Assembly: GCA_034766995.1 (NCBI GenBank)
Contig: CM068323.1
Location: 3,706,967-3,770,966 of the forward strand
Source of the DNA: Acanthacorydalis orientalis
Lineage: Eukaryota; Arthropoda; Insecta; Megaloptera; Corydalidae
Direction: 5' to 3'
Length of the DNA: 64,000 bases
Shown here: positions 47,390 through 59,822 of the stretch, one piece after another
Position numbering within the stretch: position 1 is the stretch's first letter
Layout of the letters: each line of letters begins with the position of its first letter
The notes under the pieces: generated by a model
The model's input: the letters and a program-made list of their open reading frames with translations, nothing else
Told to the model about the DNA's origin: nothing
Database searches by the model: none
Made by a program: the position numbers and the translations under genes

Positions 47390-47690
47390 GGTTGCCAGCG
47401 CAAATGATTAAGTAAAGAGAATAGTGACAATTCTAAAACATTGTTTTTAATTTAAACAGAAAATTAGCATTCCGTTTAAAATTACCGACTGTTTGAATAC
47501 TTTTTGCTGGTCACTGTGTAAAGTCGATATGTGAACACTAGTGTGTACACACATTTATCTATAGATGTATGACCAAAACCGACTTTTATGAATGTATCTA
47601 CTTTCCCGACCCAACATTAATTTAATCGAACAGATGTAAAACGGAAATGGATCAAACTTGATCTTAATCTGAAATGTCGTCGACCTAGAA
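47390..47690. other. Spacer with a possible Tc1/mariner end
   Basis: ACTTTTTGCTGGTCACTGTG at 47501-47520 resembles Tc1/mariner terminal sequence but has no partner in view. Confidence 0.35.
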
Positions 47691-48260
47691 GAATATTAGC
47701 GCTTGTTCGAACAAAGGGACGAGCACGGGTGTGTGTGTGTGTGCTGTGGGTGGCGGTTACGACGTCGAGAGAGCAAAAGTATCCGCTCACGAAATTTCTA
47801 TTCGTGGGGTCGAGACTCGAGTAGTGTAGCGAGCAGTAGTGGCTGTACGATAAGGGGGTAAAACAAGAAAAATGATCCATTAATGTGAAACCCAAAGTCT
47901 GTGTGGCGCCTGGCAGAGTGCGAACAAAAGGATCGAGGCTAGCTGACAGTTTCTGACGCCGGCTGACGGCCGGGCGACGACGGCATTAGATTGTATTGGC
48001 GGTGGGTCCGCTGGGCGGCGCACGCTGCATGTCTTCTTCGCCACCGACGCACGCTGTTGTCACCTGTACACGCCGATACGCCCATTGTAGTTGCCGAGCT
48101 ATAAATGTTTATGTGATACGCATCACAATTACGTTTGATTGCGCGTTTAACAACAATACAATTAACAAGTCAATGATTTCGTTTGTACGGACTGAAATTA
48201 CTTTATTGTATATGGAAGACGTGAACGAACGAGGACGTTTCTTAAATGCACGAACAGTGA
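47690..48260. promoter_or_regulatory. Second GC/CpG-rich island
   Basis: 47700-48110 is markedly GC-rich (for example GGCCGGGCGACGACGGC near 47968) in an AT-rich window and has no transposon similarity. A plus frame from about 47996 stays open for 110 codons (SSPPTHAVVTCTRRYAHC...) but begins with TTG and has no family motif. Candidate for host promoter or 5' untranslated sequence. No start or splice site is certain. Confidence 0.3.
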
Positions 48261-48484
48261 TTATGTTCATTTATTTATTTACTTATTTATTTATTTATTA
48301 CATTTATCGATGTACTTTTACACGTTGATCGTCGTCATATGTGAGTGTATGCGGTGTTGAAACAGACATTGAAATCGAGAGACTTTAAATAAAAATTAGA
48401 TTAATTATTATTCTGCAACGAGAGAGACGCCATCTCTTTTCAAAGATCGACTTGAAGAACTGCTTAGCAGAGAGGCCGTATAGA

Positions 48485-48510
48485 TCACGGAAATCTTCTC
48501 TCTCTCTCTC

Positions 48511-48549
<39 letters not shown>

Positions 48550-48579
48550 TCGAAAAATAGTACAAATATTGTACTGTGG

Positions 48580-48649
<70 letters not shown>

Positions 48650-48722
48650 AGAGAGAGAGAGAAAACTTGACAGTAAAATATTTGTACTATTTTTTGAAGT
48701 TATATATATATATATATATATC

Positions 48723-48753
<31 letters not shown>

Positions 48754-48848
48754 ATATATCTATATATATATATAAGTAAATATATATACATATAATTATG
48801 TATATATATATATTTATATATATATATATATTTATATATATTTATATT

Positions 48849-48921
<73 letters not shown>

Positions 48922-48926
48922 TTACT

Positions 48927-49014
<88 letters not shown>
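48485..49014. repeat. TC/TA microsatellite block
   Basis: TC run 48497-48513, TA 48515-48544, then after the hairpin a TA-variant tract 48702-49012 with TTTATA and TATCTATA interruptions. Confidence 0.93.
48543..48704. repeat. Hairpin with (TC)n(TA)n(GA)n loop
   Basis: The left arm 48543-48578 (ATTTCGAAAAATAGTACAAA...) pairs with the right arm 48668-48704 (...TTTGTACTATTTTTTGAAGT). The (CT)n at 48588-48613 also pairs with (GA)n at 48649-48662, extending the stem over a TA loop. Confidence 0.75.
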
Positions 49015-50080
49015 TGTAATTATGACAGTGGACTGTGTCAAAAAATTGAAAAAAATGATTTTATGATTTATTTTATATTACAATTATTTATATTTTAATT
49101 ATCTAGAAGAACTTAGAAAAAATTTAAAAAAATGTATCGTTTAATGATTTTGCAAATTTGGTCGGTAAATATAATTCTGTCTTTTTTATTTTGATAGTGG
49201 ACTAAGTCACTTACTTTCTGGTAGACTTTGTTTTTCTGGAAAAATGCATGTGCTCATGTGATTTTTATATAAAACTATAATACTTTCAAGTGTAAATAAC
49301 CCTTAAGTTAAGTCAACTTCTTTGCTTAAAGTTCTCAAACGAACAATTATATTGCTATTGGAAAGAAAATCTCTAGAGAAATAAATTACAAAGAGAACGA
49401 AAAATATTAAGGGTGAATCTGTTTATTGGTTGAAAATAAAATGGATCGGATTTCTCAAAGATGCCCTTTACCAGATGTTTTATAAAACATCTTTAGATGA
49501 TAGAACATAATTTCAGATTTTAGATCTTTCGCCCAAGAAAGGAAGGCCGAAAATATACGGAAAAATTAAATTATTTCCACTTTATGCGAATATCCGATCA
49601 CTTATAAAGGAAAGATGTAAGGATATACTGAATCTTTTACTGTACGTTCCGTCAGTTTTCCATGAATATTTTTGTACTCTCAAAATATCACAAAAAGAAT
49701 ACCGTTATTGAAAAATAAGAAGAAATCTCTAGTATTATTCTAAATTAAGTTACCATGATTATAATTACAAAATGTAAGTGAATACTATTGTTTATAACTA
49801 TCTTTTTTGAATAAAACTGAAATATTTTTGTTATAAATCATTTTTAAGGTGTTTGAATAATTTTGAAAATAGTCTAAGTCTTATGGAGTATTAAAAAACA
49901 CATATTTTTTCGTGATGCTCGTAGAAATTCATAATGATATAAAAGATTAACATAATAACAGTAAATACTTTGGAAAATATTTTGTTACATAATAGAATAA
50001 TATTTTTTATTAGATACAAACGTAAAAGTCTAAATATCTCAATACGAAAAATATATGACTTAGTCCACTGTCATAATTAC
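49014..50080. mobile_element. Unidentified inverted-repeat element (about 1.07 kb)
   Basis: The left end GTAATTATGACAGTGGACTG (49016) and right end AGTCCACTGTCATAATTAC (ending 50079) are inverted copies of about 19-24 bases. A further inner copy of AGTGGACTAAGTCA sits at 49195-49208. The plus strand around 49527-49700 reads SPKKGRPKIYGKIKLFPLYA and then VPSVFHEYFCTLK up to a stop, coding-like but not a family I recognise. Probably a DNA transposon relic. Confidence 0.55.
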
Positions 50081-50094
50081 CGGCACATATATCT

Positions 50095-50162
50095 CTTCGT
50101 ACTTCATTTCAAGTCACATTGTTTTATGTTTATTACTTGCTTAAATTACTAACATATTAATG

Positions 50163-50214
<52 letters not shown>

Positions 50215-50280
50215 TTAATATGTAAGTAGTTGTAGCGAGTAATAAACACAAAACAATGTGATTTGAAATGAAGCACGAAA
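50095..50280. repeat. Long hairpin with (TA)n loop
   Basis: The left arm 50097-50162 and right arm 50212-50277 are reverse complements over about 65 bases with few mismatches (left: CACATTGTTTTATGTTTATT; right: AATAAACACAAAACAATGTG). The (TA)n tract between them is the loop. Confidence 0.85.
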
Positions 50281-50934
50281 AAATAGTAAGAAATAAAAAT
50301 ATTTGGGTGACTAAAAAATAATTACGTTTTATATGTATATATATAAGATTTATTAATATTTTATACAATTAATACAATTTTTAAAGTGTTTTTTTTCATA
50401 TCGAATTTCACTTTCATCTTGAAATTATTAAAATACACAACTTAGAATCAATATTTGTATGGCCTATTAAATAAATCTAAATCTTTCATAATCCATTTTT
50501 TCTACAAATTATCACCTCGACGCAGTGTTACCAACCCGCTAGTAAATACATCTAATATTAGAAATGAAAAAAAATCGATTCTTGATGATAAAAAGTCTAA
50601 AATGAATAATCAATAACGAACTTAAAAAAGTAAGAGACGTCGAGTTCACAGAAATTGTTGACCTTGCGTATGTGGATCTGCGGTTTTTTCCATTTTTAAT
50701 ATTCAAATCGTACGGTGTTGTACTGGAAAACAATACCGCAAATGATTATACAAATGGAATTTATTATAATTGAACAGACGGCGAGGAAATGTTGAACCTA
50801 CACATTATGTCTTGTGCTAACTTGTACGTAGTATGAAATATGTTTAAAATTGAAAAGGTGAAAAATGATTGTACTTAAATAATTATCTATGTATTTATTC
50901 ATAATTTGAGGGAACATAATATAATAATAACAAT

Positions 50935-50935
<1 letters not shown>
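50281..50935. other. AT-rich DNA, no gene
   Basis: No feature recognised. Confidence 0.45.
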
Positions 50936-50936
<1 letters not shown>

Positions 50937-50983
<47 letters not shown>

Positions 50984-51020
50984 GTGCGTGTGTGTGTATG
51001 TATATATATATATATATAAA
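50937..51020. repeat. (TA)n and (TG)n tracts
   Basis: TA 50937-50979, a TG-rich run, TA to 51018. Confidence 0.93.
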
Positions 51021-51221
51021 TAAAAATAGAAAATAAAAAAATAATTTTATTGTTCTGAATTAAAAATACATGGCTTGCTGTGCAATGATGAGGTTCAGAA
51101 ATTGGATCCGGGTCTAAGCCATGGCTTATAAAGCGGTTCTGAAGGGAAGACAGGTGTTAAGTTATGGAAATTAAGGAAGTTTCGAAATTTGGTGCCGGAA
51201 AAATTTGCAAAAAACCAGCGA
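51021..51221. other. No recognisable gene
   Basis: A short unique stretch between microsatellites. Confidence 0.4.
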
Positions 51222-51222
51222 C

Positions 51223-51283
<61 letters not shown>

Positions 51284-51285
51284 CA
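51222..51285. repeat. (TA)n(TG)n(TA)n microsatellite
   Basis: Compound tract just left of a mariner. Confidence 0.95.
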
Positions 51286-51302
51286 TACGGGACGGATCTG
51301 TA

Positions 51303-52597
51303 CGAGCGTCGGTTGAAAAGTCCGTAGCCTAACAAAGAAAACAACGTTTTAGAAAAAAAATTTTTTTATTTTTCAATATAATCGCCAGAAAGGCTGATAC
51401 ATTTTTCATATCGGTGTTCTAATTTTAATAAGCCATCTCTCTAAAATGATTCGTCCTGCTCCTCAAAATAGCTGTTTACTGCATCAATAACCTCCTCGTT
51501 GCTGTTAAATCGTCATCCACCAAGGTATTTTTTGAGATTAGGGAAAAGGTAGTAGTCGCTGGGTGCTAGATCTGGCGAATAAGGTAGATGTGCAAGCAAC
51601 TGGAACTTTAATTCATGTATTTTTGACGTTGCAATGAGTGACGAATGTGCTGGAGCATTGTCATGGTGAAACAAGATTTTTTTTCGCTAGATGGGGCCGT
51701 TTTTTCATTATTTCATCGCTCAAACGCTGCAATAAATCTGCGTAGTACACACCAGTGATACTTTTACCCTTTTCCAGGTAATCAATATAAATGATTCCTT
51801 TTGCATCCCAGAAAACACTCGCCATAACCTTGTTAGCTGACAAAATTGTCTTTGCTTTTTTTGAAGGTCGTTCACCCGGCCCAATCCACTGTTTAGATTG
51901 TAATTTGCTTTCAGGAGTGTTGTGGTGAACCCAAGTCTCATCCATAGTTATGAAACGTCTCAAAAATTCATTGGGATTTTTCTTAAAGAGCGCAAAATTC
52001 TCACTTGAAATCATTGTTCGACGCAACTGTTGGTCGGATGTCAGCAAGCGCGGCACCCATCTCGCACAGACCTTGTGAAAGCCCAAAACATTATTCAAAA
52101 TATTACCAATATGTTCTTTCGATATGTTAACAGTCTCTGCTGTCTCGTGCAACTTCAATCTGCGGTCTTCCAGCACGATTTTATGGATTTTTCCACCATT
52201 TCCGGAGTTGTCACTTCCACGGGGCGTCCTGAGCGAGGCCCATCTTTCGTGCTTGTCCGTCTCAGTTTAAATTTTTTAACCCACTTTATAACCGTTGAAT
52301 ATTGTTGGGCAGAGTCTCCTAGTGTACCACGTATTTCTTCACAAATTTCCTTGTAAAACCTTTCAAATGGAAGTATTTAATCACCGCACGTTTTTCCTCA
52401 TCCTCCATTTTTTCAAGTTTTCACGAAAATTCCGAAATCGTCTTAATTGAAATGCTGTCAATCAAACACTAACCAAGCGACTCACCTGAAACTTTGGGTA
52501 TAAGCCAGTTTAAGGTTAGTACTATATAATGCTAGAGCGAAATTGCACTGGTGGCGCCATCTCTGTGTCAGGCTACGGACTTTTCAGCTGACCCTCG
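51303..52597 (-). mobile_element. Near-complete mariner (1295 bp)
   Basis: Inverted ends CGAGCGTCGGTTGAAAAGTC (51303) and GACTTTTCAGCTGACCCTCG (52597), with TA on each side. The family differs from the 37-kb and 46-kb mariners. The transposase runs on the minus strand and is broken by a few single-base changes. Confidence 0.93.
51420..52410 (-). pseudogene. Mariner transposase with frameshifts
   Basis: Starts MEDEEKRAVIKYFHLKG (52410). A frame change follows, then STVIKWVKKFKLRRTSTKDG, RSGRPVEVTTPEMVEK. A one-base loss after GAAAAA is followed by the long frame 52176-51661 (LEDRRLKLHETAETVNISKE). The first catalytic region is ITMDETWVHH (about 51940). A frame change in a run of eight A gives LFHHDNAPAH (second Asp, about 51668), and YSPDLAPSDYYLF (third, about 51570) follows. 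A TGA in LGG*RFN adds a late stop. All three catalytic Asp positions survive although no full frame does, so decay is fairly recent. Confidence 0.88.
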
Positions 52598-52639
52598 TAT
52601 ATCACGGAGCCTTGAAGCTTTATCATTTTTTGAGTCCCC

Positions 52640-52698
52640 ATGAGTATATGTATGTGTATGTATATATATATATATACATACACTCACGCACACACACA
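52640..52698. repeat. (TA)n/(CA)n tract
   Basis: Short compound tract left of the Tigger element. Confidence 0.85.
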
Positions 52699-53515
52699 CT
52701 TTAACCTGTTTTTGTGCGACGGATAGGGGCCGCACAAATGAAAACGCTCAAAAAAAATATTCCGAAACTTCATAAATAGCTACAAAAAATATAGTTCGCA
52801 ACACATTTTAAAAAAAAATAATTCTGCGGTGAATAGGGACCGCATAAAAAAATTATCATAGAAAATAACTCAAAACCTCACGATGTAACTAGAAATTGCT
52901 TTTGCAAACAAGGTAAAAAAATTAATTTACACATGGAAACATTTTTAAATATTTTATTTACTTATATGTACATACATACATTATATATTGCAGATAGAAA
53001 ATTTCCTAAATTTCCTAAATGTACATATAAAAATTATTCTTAGTAGTCAATAACGCGGATTTTCTTGTGATGAACTGGTTCAAAATCACTTTCGCCACTT
53101 GAAGATGTTACTTCGCAGTCGTTTAGTGTTGGCTTTTTTTCTGATACGATGTAGTCGGTGGTCAGTTTTTGCAACGACAGTTTTTCGATTAGCCGTTTGT
53201 ATATGCCTCTTATCTTCAGATTGTGAAGTCCGTGTCGTCGTAAAAACACTGTTAACCAACCATTTCTTGCAGAAAATGTCGGGTTTTCAATGTGAGACGA
53301 TGAACTAGACGGCTCTAAATCTTTCAGCTGATTATAAAACCGTTTAGCTTTGTCTTTAATTAATTCTCCGTAAATGAGGATTCGTTTGTGAGTTAATTCT
53401 TGAATCCAAAATCCGACCGAATTTCAGTTTTCTCTATTAAAATTTTTCTTGAGTACGATGCTCTTTTAGCACTTCCGTTTGTGGCACAATTACTAGAATT
53501 ATATATATTTATATA

Positions 53516-53562
<47 letters not shown>

Positions 53563-54019
53563 CCTGCACGTTTTTGTATGGCTCTTATAGTGGATTCACC
53601 CAATCCAAATTCTTTACCAAGAGCTGTGGATCATTCGCCTTCTGCATTCGATTTAAAATCGCAATTTTAGTTTCTACGGAAATTGTCTTCCTTTTCAGTT
53701 TTTTTTGGTCTGATTATTCATTTTCAAGGAATGTGTCTAAATAAATGACATAAAAAATTATATCTAAATAGAAGAAATAATAAAATTACCTACTAATCTT
53801 ATTTGACGGTTCAATACATACATATGTAATGAAATTGGCTGATGCAATGTATGTAATGTGATAATGAAATACATTTGGGCTTTCAGGCTACCAACCTTAC
53901 AGCAAATTAATCTTGAAGTTTCTTACTTTTTATTACTTTTTATTGGAATTATGCACTTTGATGGGCATTTTTTTTATATGCGGCATAAGAAAAAATCGCA
54001 CAAAAAACAGGGTTGAGTG
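52699..54019 (-). mobile_element. Tigger/pogo with internal deletion (about 1.32 kb)
   Basis: The ends pair: CACTTTAACCTGTTTTTGTG (52698) and CACAAAAAACAGGGTTGAGTG (54019). On the minus strand the first DNA-binding domain reads KTISVETKIAILNRMQK and KEFGLGESTIRAIQKRAG (about 53690-53570). The second domain follows with ELTHKRILIYGELIKDKAKR and FLRRHGLHNLKIRG, then an acidic tail SSSGESDFEPVHHKKIRVID and a stop (53040). The whole DDE domain is missing, so both DNA-binding domains are joined to the C-terminus. A (TA)n tract (53501-53561) interrupts it. Confidence 0.8.
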
Positions 54020-54050
54020 TGTATATATATATATATATATATATAAATAA
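54020..54050. repeat. (TA)n/(TG)n
   Basis: Short tract right of the Tigger end. Confidence 0.9.
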
Positions 54051-54299
54051 TGTGTGTGTGTGTATTTTCCTGTACTTAGCGAAAATTATAGAATTAACCA
54101 TTTAAAGTCGGACATAAATCTAGGAATCAATTGATGTTTTCCAAAGAAACTATGTTCTCAGAGCACTCTCTTTAGGATGATATATTTAAAGGTCACTAAT
54201 CTCTTTCTAATGAAACTAAATTTATAACTTATTCTTTCATTAGGAAAAAAATTACGGTCGTCCAAAATTCAGAAAAATCTCTGTTTTTTGATTTGAAAA

Positions 54300-54850
54300 C
54301 CTACAAAAATTTTGAACTTGAAAATTGGATTGAAGAATATTTTTTTTCCAAAAGTTCATCATTGGAAAAAAGCATATAAAAAATGTCGAGACTCTACGTT
54401 CTTCACTTGCATCACAAAAAAAAATTAAAATTCTGTGTGCAGCGATATTTTTCGATTCATCGGTTGGTTAGGTTTTTCCTGTCAAAAAAAGAAAAAATGG
54501 CAAATGGTACAAAAAACTTTTCTCCAATTTTTTCAATCGTACAATCTACAATTTATACATTGTTTATTGACGCGTGAATCTAAAGGAATGAGTCTTGCTG
54601 ATTAGAAACTCATATTGGGTTCACATATTGTTCACAAACTTGCTCCAAATGCATCTTCTACGAGAAGTCCAAATCCACACCGATCGACGCTTCATTTTCC
54701 GTAGTGAATACCGTCAGATCATGGTCAATGAGCACAGTGTGTAGTTTGTAAAGGAATTGGAAGAGACCGACATCCACGTACAAGATGTGATCGATGTGAA
54801 ACCGTTTTTTGCCCACGTGATTGTTTGAAAATTTTCCACACTCAACAGTA
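54300..54850 (+). pseudogene. piggyBac transposase C-terminal fragment
   Basis: The plus strand reads GKWYKKLFSNFFNRTIYNLY (about 54495-54560), matching the end of the piggyBac catalytic domain. After a stop and about 150 broken bases it reads CVVCKGIGRDRHPRTRCDRC and then CPRDCLKIFH, ending at TAA (54848-54850). The C-x-x-C ... C-x-x-C ... C-x-x-x-C pattern is the Cys-rich zinc-binding tail of piggyBac transposases. The catalytic core is absent. Upstream 54100-54480 is broken. Confidence 0.78.
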
Positions 54851-54859
54851 ATGTTATTT

Positions 54860-55375
54860 CTGCAAATTTTCAATTGTAATCAATTTTTCTGCTCCCAATT
54901 ATATGTTTCTCATGAAGAGATTATGTTTCCCCGTATATTATCAACGATTTTCCACGATATGTCAGATAGATGTGAATTTTCTAATGGCTAATCTGATTTA
55001 ACATATTTTTCTTGTAACCGATAATTTTGCAATTTTTACTCTGTTTACGATAAAAAAATGTCCAATTAATCGAAAAATATCTATTAAAAAAGAAACAACG
55101 TGGAAGATTAAAAAAAATGGATGCCATAAAACAGTAATGAAATATGATTTGTGACTTCTAACTAATAAAATTAAAGAAAAATCGAAGGAACAAAAGAAAA
55201 AATTTATCATTTTGTGATAATTTAACTCAGTCTTAAGCAAGTGCACTCTAGATTCCAAAAGTCTTATGAAAAAGAGAGGTGATGCAAAAATCATGCGTTA
55301 CAAATCATGGTTTATTTTATTTTTTTAGATATGTGTAATATTTTTCTCAGAACAAAAATCACAAATATTTATTGT
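54860..55375. other. AT-rich DNA, no gene
   Basis: A minus frame at 54998-55294 has no motif I recognise. Confidence 0.4.
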
Positions 55376-55377
55376 AG

Positions 55378-55379
<2 letters not shown>

Positions 55380-55432
<53 letters not shown>
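55380..55432. repeat. (TA)n microsatellite
   Basis: About 50 bases of TA. Confidence 0.95.
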
Positions 55433-55434
<2 letters not shown>

Positions 55435-55689
55435 AATGACAAAAAATAAACTAACTATTATACAAATCGAACAATAATATGGGTATATTGAAAAATTAAC
55501 AAGATTGTAGAACTTTTTTGACCGGATTTTTTTACCGGCATCCTCATAAGATGACGACCTTGTCATGTTTGTTTCAATGAAAAAAAAATAGAAAGAAAAT
55601 TTAATCTTTGCTCGCGAATATGAGATCGAAATTTATTTTTGATTAAAGGTAATTTGGAAAAATTCCTACCGGCTTCGCAACTGATAATA

Positions 55690-55830
55690 GGTAAAGTCAT
55701 GTCAATAAGTAAATAAATAGTTAAGTAAATAAAGAGTTTTTATAAAAAAAGTTTTTTATTTACTAATAAGTAAATAAAAAGTAAATAAATAGTAGTCAAT
55801 AAGTAAATAAATAATAATAGTAGGATTATA
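55690..55830. repeat. AAGTAAATA-type minisatellite
   Basis: Repeated AAGTAAATAAATAG units, interrupted by a T-rich stretch at 55737-55760. Confidence 0.75.
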
Positions 55831-56542
<712 letters not shown>

Positions 56543-56550
56543 AAAAATTA

Positions 56551-57776
56551 ATTCGCTGCGTTTTTTTATGGCAAATGAATGTTTATTTATAGACAAATCG
56601 AATACATCTCGCTCCTCAAAATGCCCCCCATTGTTTTGTACAAATTTGCTCTATCTGTCGGATAACTGATGAATTTTTTACCCAAAAAAAAAATGGAGAC
56701 TTTGAGTCGATGAAGTCATCAATGTATTTTCGGTCTTCTTTCACTCATATTCAGGTGAAACTGGAGCGACCGGAACAGGTGATAATCTGATTGAGTTAAG
56801 TTTGATGAATACGTCAAAGAATGACAGAAAACTCCCCAGCCCAATGTACAAATAACGTCTTTGGTCTCTTTCGTGACATACAGCCTAGATTTGTCGTGCT
56901 ACAAAATGACTTGCCTCGTTCCTTAGATGATGAATGGTCTTTTTCTATCAAATTCGTCACTCGACGAATGAGCTGTTGTTGGAAACGCTCTGAGTTTACC
57001 AGTCAGATCAGGTATGTGGAATTCTTAATACAGTACAACCCTAATGTCCTATCTAATACACAAATTATACTTTTTTGGCGCGGATATTTGGTTTCGGAGT
57101 CGATTTCGACGGTTCACTGGGCGTGGCCCATGATTTTAGGTTCTTGGGATTGTCGTATGAAACCAATTTTCCTTCCCCGGTTATGATCTTATGCAAAAAT
57201 CATTTATTTTGAACCGTGTGAGTGAGGACATAGCGTATCGCATCTTCTTTCTCTGTTTACCAGGCTGAGCTCGTGCGGAATCGATCGACCTCGCTTTTGA
57301 TTTTTGAAAGTCAATGTAGACGATAGGAACTTGCTTGCTGGTTAATCTGAAATTGTCGAACATGTTCCTGTTCAGTGTGAGCGGCATTATCACTTAACAG
57401 CTACTCAACCTTCTTATCGTTTCGATTGTCCAGGCCGTTCTCATCAAAAAGATCAAAATCACCACTCTGAAACGTTTGAAACCATTTTTTGATGTTTCAT
57501 GTGTCTCGACACCTTCTCTCAAAGATGAGCAAGTCGTTCCTTCGACTTCTGCAGCATTTTTTTCGACCGGAACGCCAAAAATATACAATTCCTAATATGC
57601 TGCTCCTTGTATGTCATCATGTTCACTGCTACTGTTTTGTGAGGTTATGTCAACTGCTTGGCCAAAGTATTTAGCGTTTTTAAACGTCAAGGTTGACATT
57701 TTAAAATCGTAAAACGGCATGAAAGTATTTGAATTCAAAACAGAGTTGTGATCGATTCAATTTAAAGGCACCGAAT
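56551..57776 (-). mobile_element. Decayed mariner, ATTCGGTGCC end family (copy B)
   Basis: Ends ATTCGCTGCG (56551) and GGCACCGAAT (57776) are imperfect inverted repeats with TA on each side; length 1226. On the minus strand the N-terminus reads HIRNCIFLAFRSKKNAAEVE (about 57590) and WFQTFQSGDFDLFDENGLD (about 57480), as in mellifera-type mariners. The C-terminal tail is [20 protein letters not shown] (about 56670-56610). The middle, including the catalytic regions, is too decayed to read. Related copies: 42612-43818 and 62836-63090. Confidence 0.75.
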
Positions 57777-57789
57777 TAATTTTCACATC

Positions 57790-58914
57790 GAATAATTGAA
57801 AGTTTCAACTTCTCCGGTCGAGCGTGAATAGCAATTTTTCAATAAAGCGTTATCGAGTCCTGTTGTCATCGCACAAAATCAACATATTTGTTGCAAAATT
57901 TACATCAGTTTCGTAAGATTCGTCGTTACTTTGTACGAAGTGTATTTCATGAACGCGCTGGTACATGAAATCTAATCGAAATTATGAACACACGCACGTC
58001 ACTGTCGAGTGTCTTCTTTGTCGAGTGTCTACAATGAGTGAATGCATAGTGTTTTCACATGGTCAGATCGTTTGTGGGGGGAGCGAGGGGCACGGGCCGA
58101 GTCAACCTTGGATTTTTATAGAGGTCGTTTGTGTTTGCATTTGCACATATGTTGTGTTAGGACGACGTAATAAACACATGTACTCTGGACTACGTTTATG
58201 TTGCATAGATTGACACGTTCGGCACACATGCATACAAGAATAACACACACACACACATGCGAGCACACCATGAAACATTTTACATTTCTGTAATCTATAT
58301 TATCGAGTAGCATACTTTCTCTATTTCGAACACTGTCAAGAATTATTATATAAAAAGAATATATCATTTATTTACATAAAATATGTCCACTGTCGAATCG
58401 GTTGCGAAACGCACAAAATGAAAGCAAACTATTTCGTTGAGTTTAGAATGTTGTCGGACAGAAATGGACATTTGAATTATACCGTTATTACTGATTATGC
58501 TTTCTTGATAAAAGATTAGTATTTGAAAATGTCATGCTTCGCACGACGTCATCGAAAAATTTAAAAAAAAAGCATAGGAATGACTGTGAACTGGTTGGTT
58601 GAAATTAATTTTCATCATAGAAATGATGAAAATTGATTTAAACCAGTATCAGACATGTACTTTGAGTGATATATTAGTTTATCGAAAATGAAAATAAAGA
58701 CATAGCTGAAATAATAACTGATATTGGGATTGGACTTAGGAAATACAGGGAGAAAAAATGAGAACTCATATCTGACGATTCCATTACGCTTTGATATGTT
58801 TTGAAACGTTTGGAAAAATACAAAAGTATCAAACAATATTCTCACTCTCTCTTATATGAGGATGAGCTGAATGGCAATTTCAAATCAAATCTAGTTTTAT
58901 TATTATAAAGTTTA
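57790..58914. other. No recognisable gene
   Basis: Includes a CA run (58244-58257). Frames at 57965-58213 (plus) and 58116-58367 (minus) overlap on opposite strands and show no family motif. Confidence 0.4.
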
Positions 58915-59030
58915 AATGATTCAATTTAGGCTTCCACATGAGAATATTTTTTTTTAAAAAAAACGCAAAAATTAAAAAAAATCATGGTATTTTTTATTTA
59001 GTATTTTAATGCAATTATAGGTCTGTTTCA
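58915..59030. repeat. Partial copy of the 40-kb unit
   Basis: GATTCAATTTAGGCTTCCAC and AAACGCAAAAATTAAAAAAA match the units at 40083-40640. Confidence 0.7.
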
Positions 59031-59114
59031 TATGTAGTCTGAACTTACTTTAAGTTTTATAACTTAAATGTGAACTTGTTTTTATCGAGTAACTTAGGGA
59101 AAATCTTTTTTTAA

Positions 59115-59822
59115 GGGGACCCGGTGGTCTAGCGGCCTAAAATTTAAGCTATTTTAAAAATTTTTTTTCTATATGAGGGTAATGAATAATGCTTTCAAAT
59201 TTTTTTACACTTATTTTATTACTAATAAACTACACAAAAATGAAAATAAAGACAAAAAAAAATTTTTTTTTAAATTAGAAAAATGATGCTGAAGTCTCCC
59301 TCTAAAAAAATGGAATTGCGTGGTGAATGATAATTTATCTCTCCCTCTGATCTGAAATAAAACAATTGACGAATTTTTAATTAGTATAAGTATAGCTATC
59401 GCAGGAAGTAGAATAAAAAAAAAAATTGACAAAATGGCGCGTAGTCAAAAGTACAAGTTTGAAAACGACCAGTATTTTTGAATGTTTTGTTAATAAAAAA
59501 AATATAAATATTTTACGGAAACTATTAGTTTTACTTCCAGCGAGAGCTAGAACTATTCAAAATAACATATTAAAATTTCAGACAAATCGGTCAAGTAATT
59601 TTTTTTTCTGGCCTCCGCAAGACGAAAAAAAGTAGTTTCGAGATAAACGCGTTTAAAGTTTCAAGCAAGTATATTCTGACCAAGTAGTTCTGACCTTCTA
59701 ATGGGCTGTAGATCCTGAAATACTCTGAATTTCGTCATCAAATTTTAATAGTGTATTTTTAAGATACTATACTTTCGAAAAAAAAAATCGATTTTTCGAA
59801 AATTCTAGACCACCGGGTCCCC
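59115..59822. mobile_element. TTAA-flanked MITE, copy 4 (708 bp)
   Basis: Perfect 18-bp inverted ends GGGGACCCGGTGGTCTAG / CTAGACCACCGGGTCCCC with TTAA on both sides (59111-59114, 59823-59826). Confidence 0.95.
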
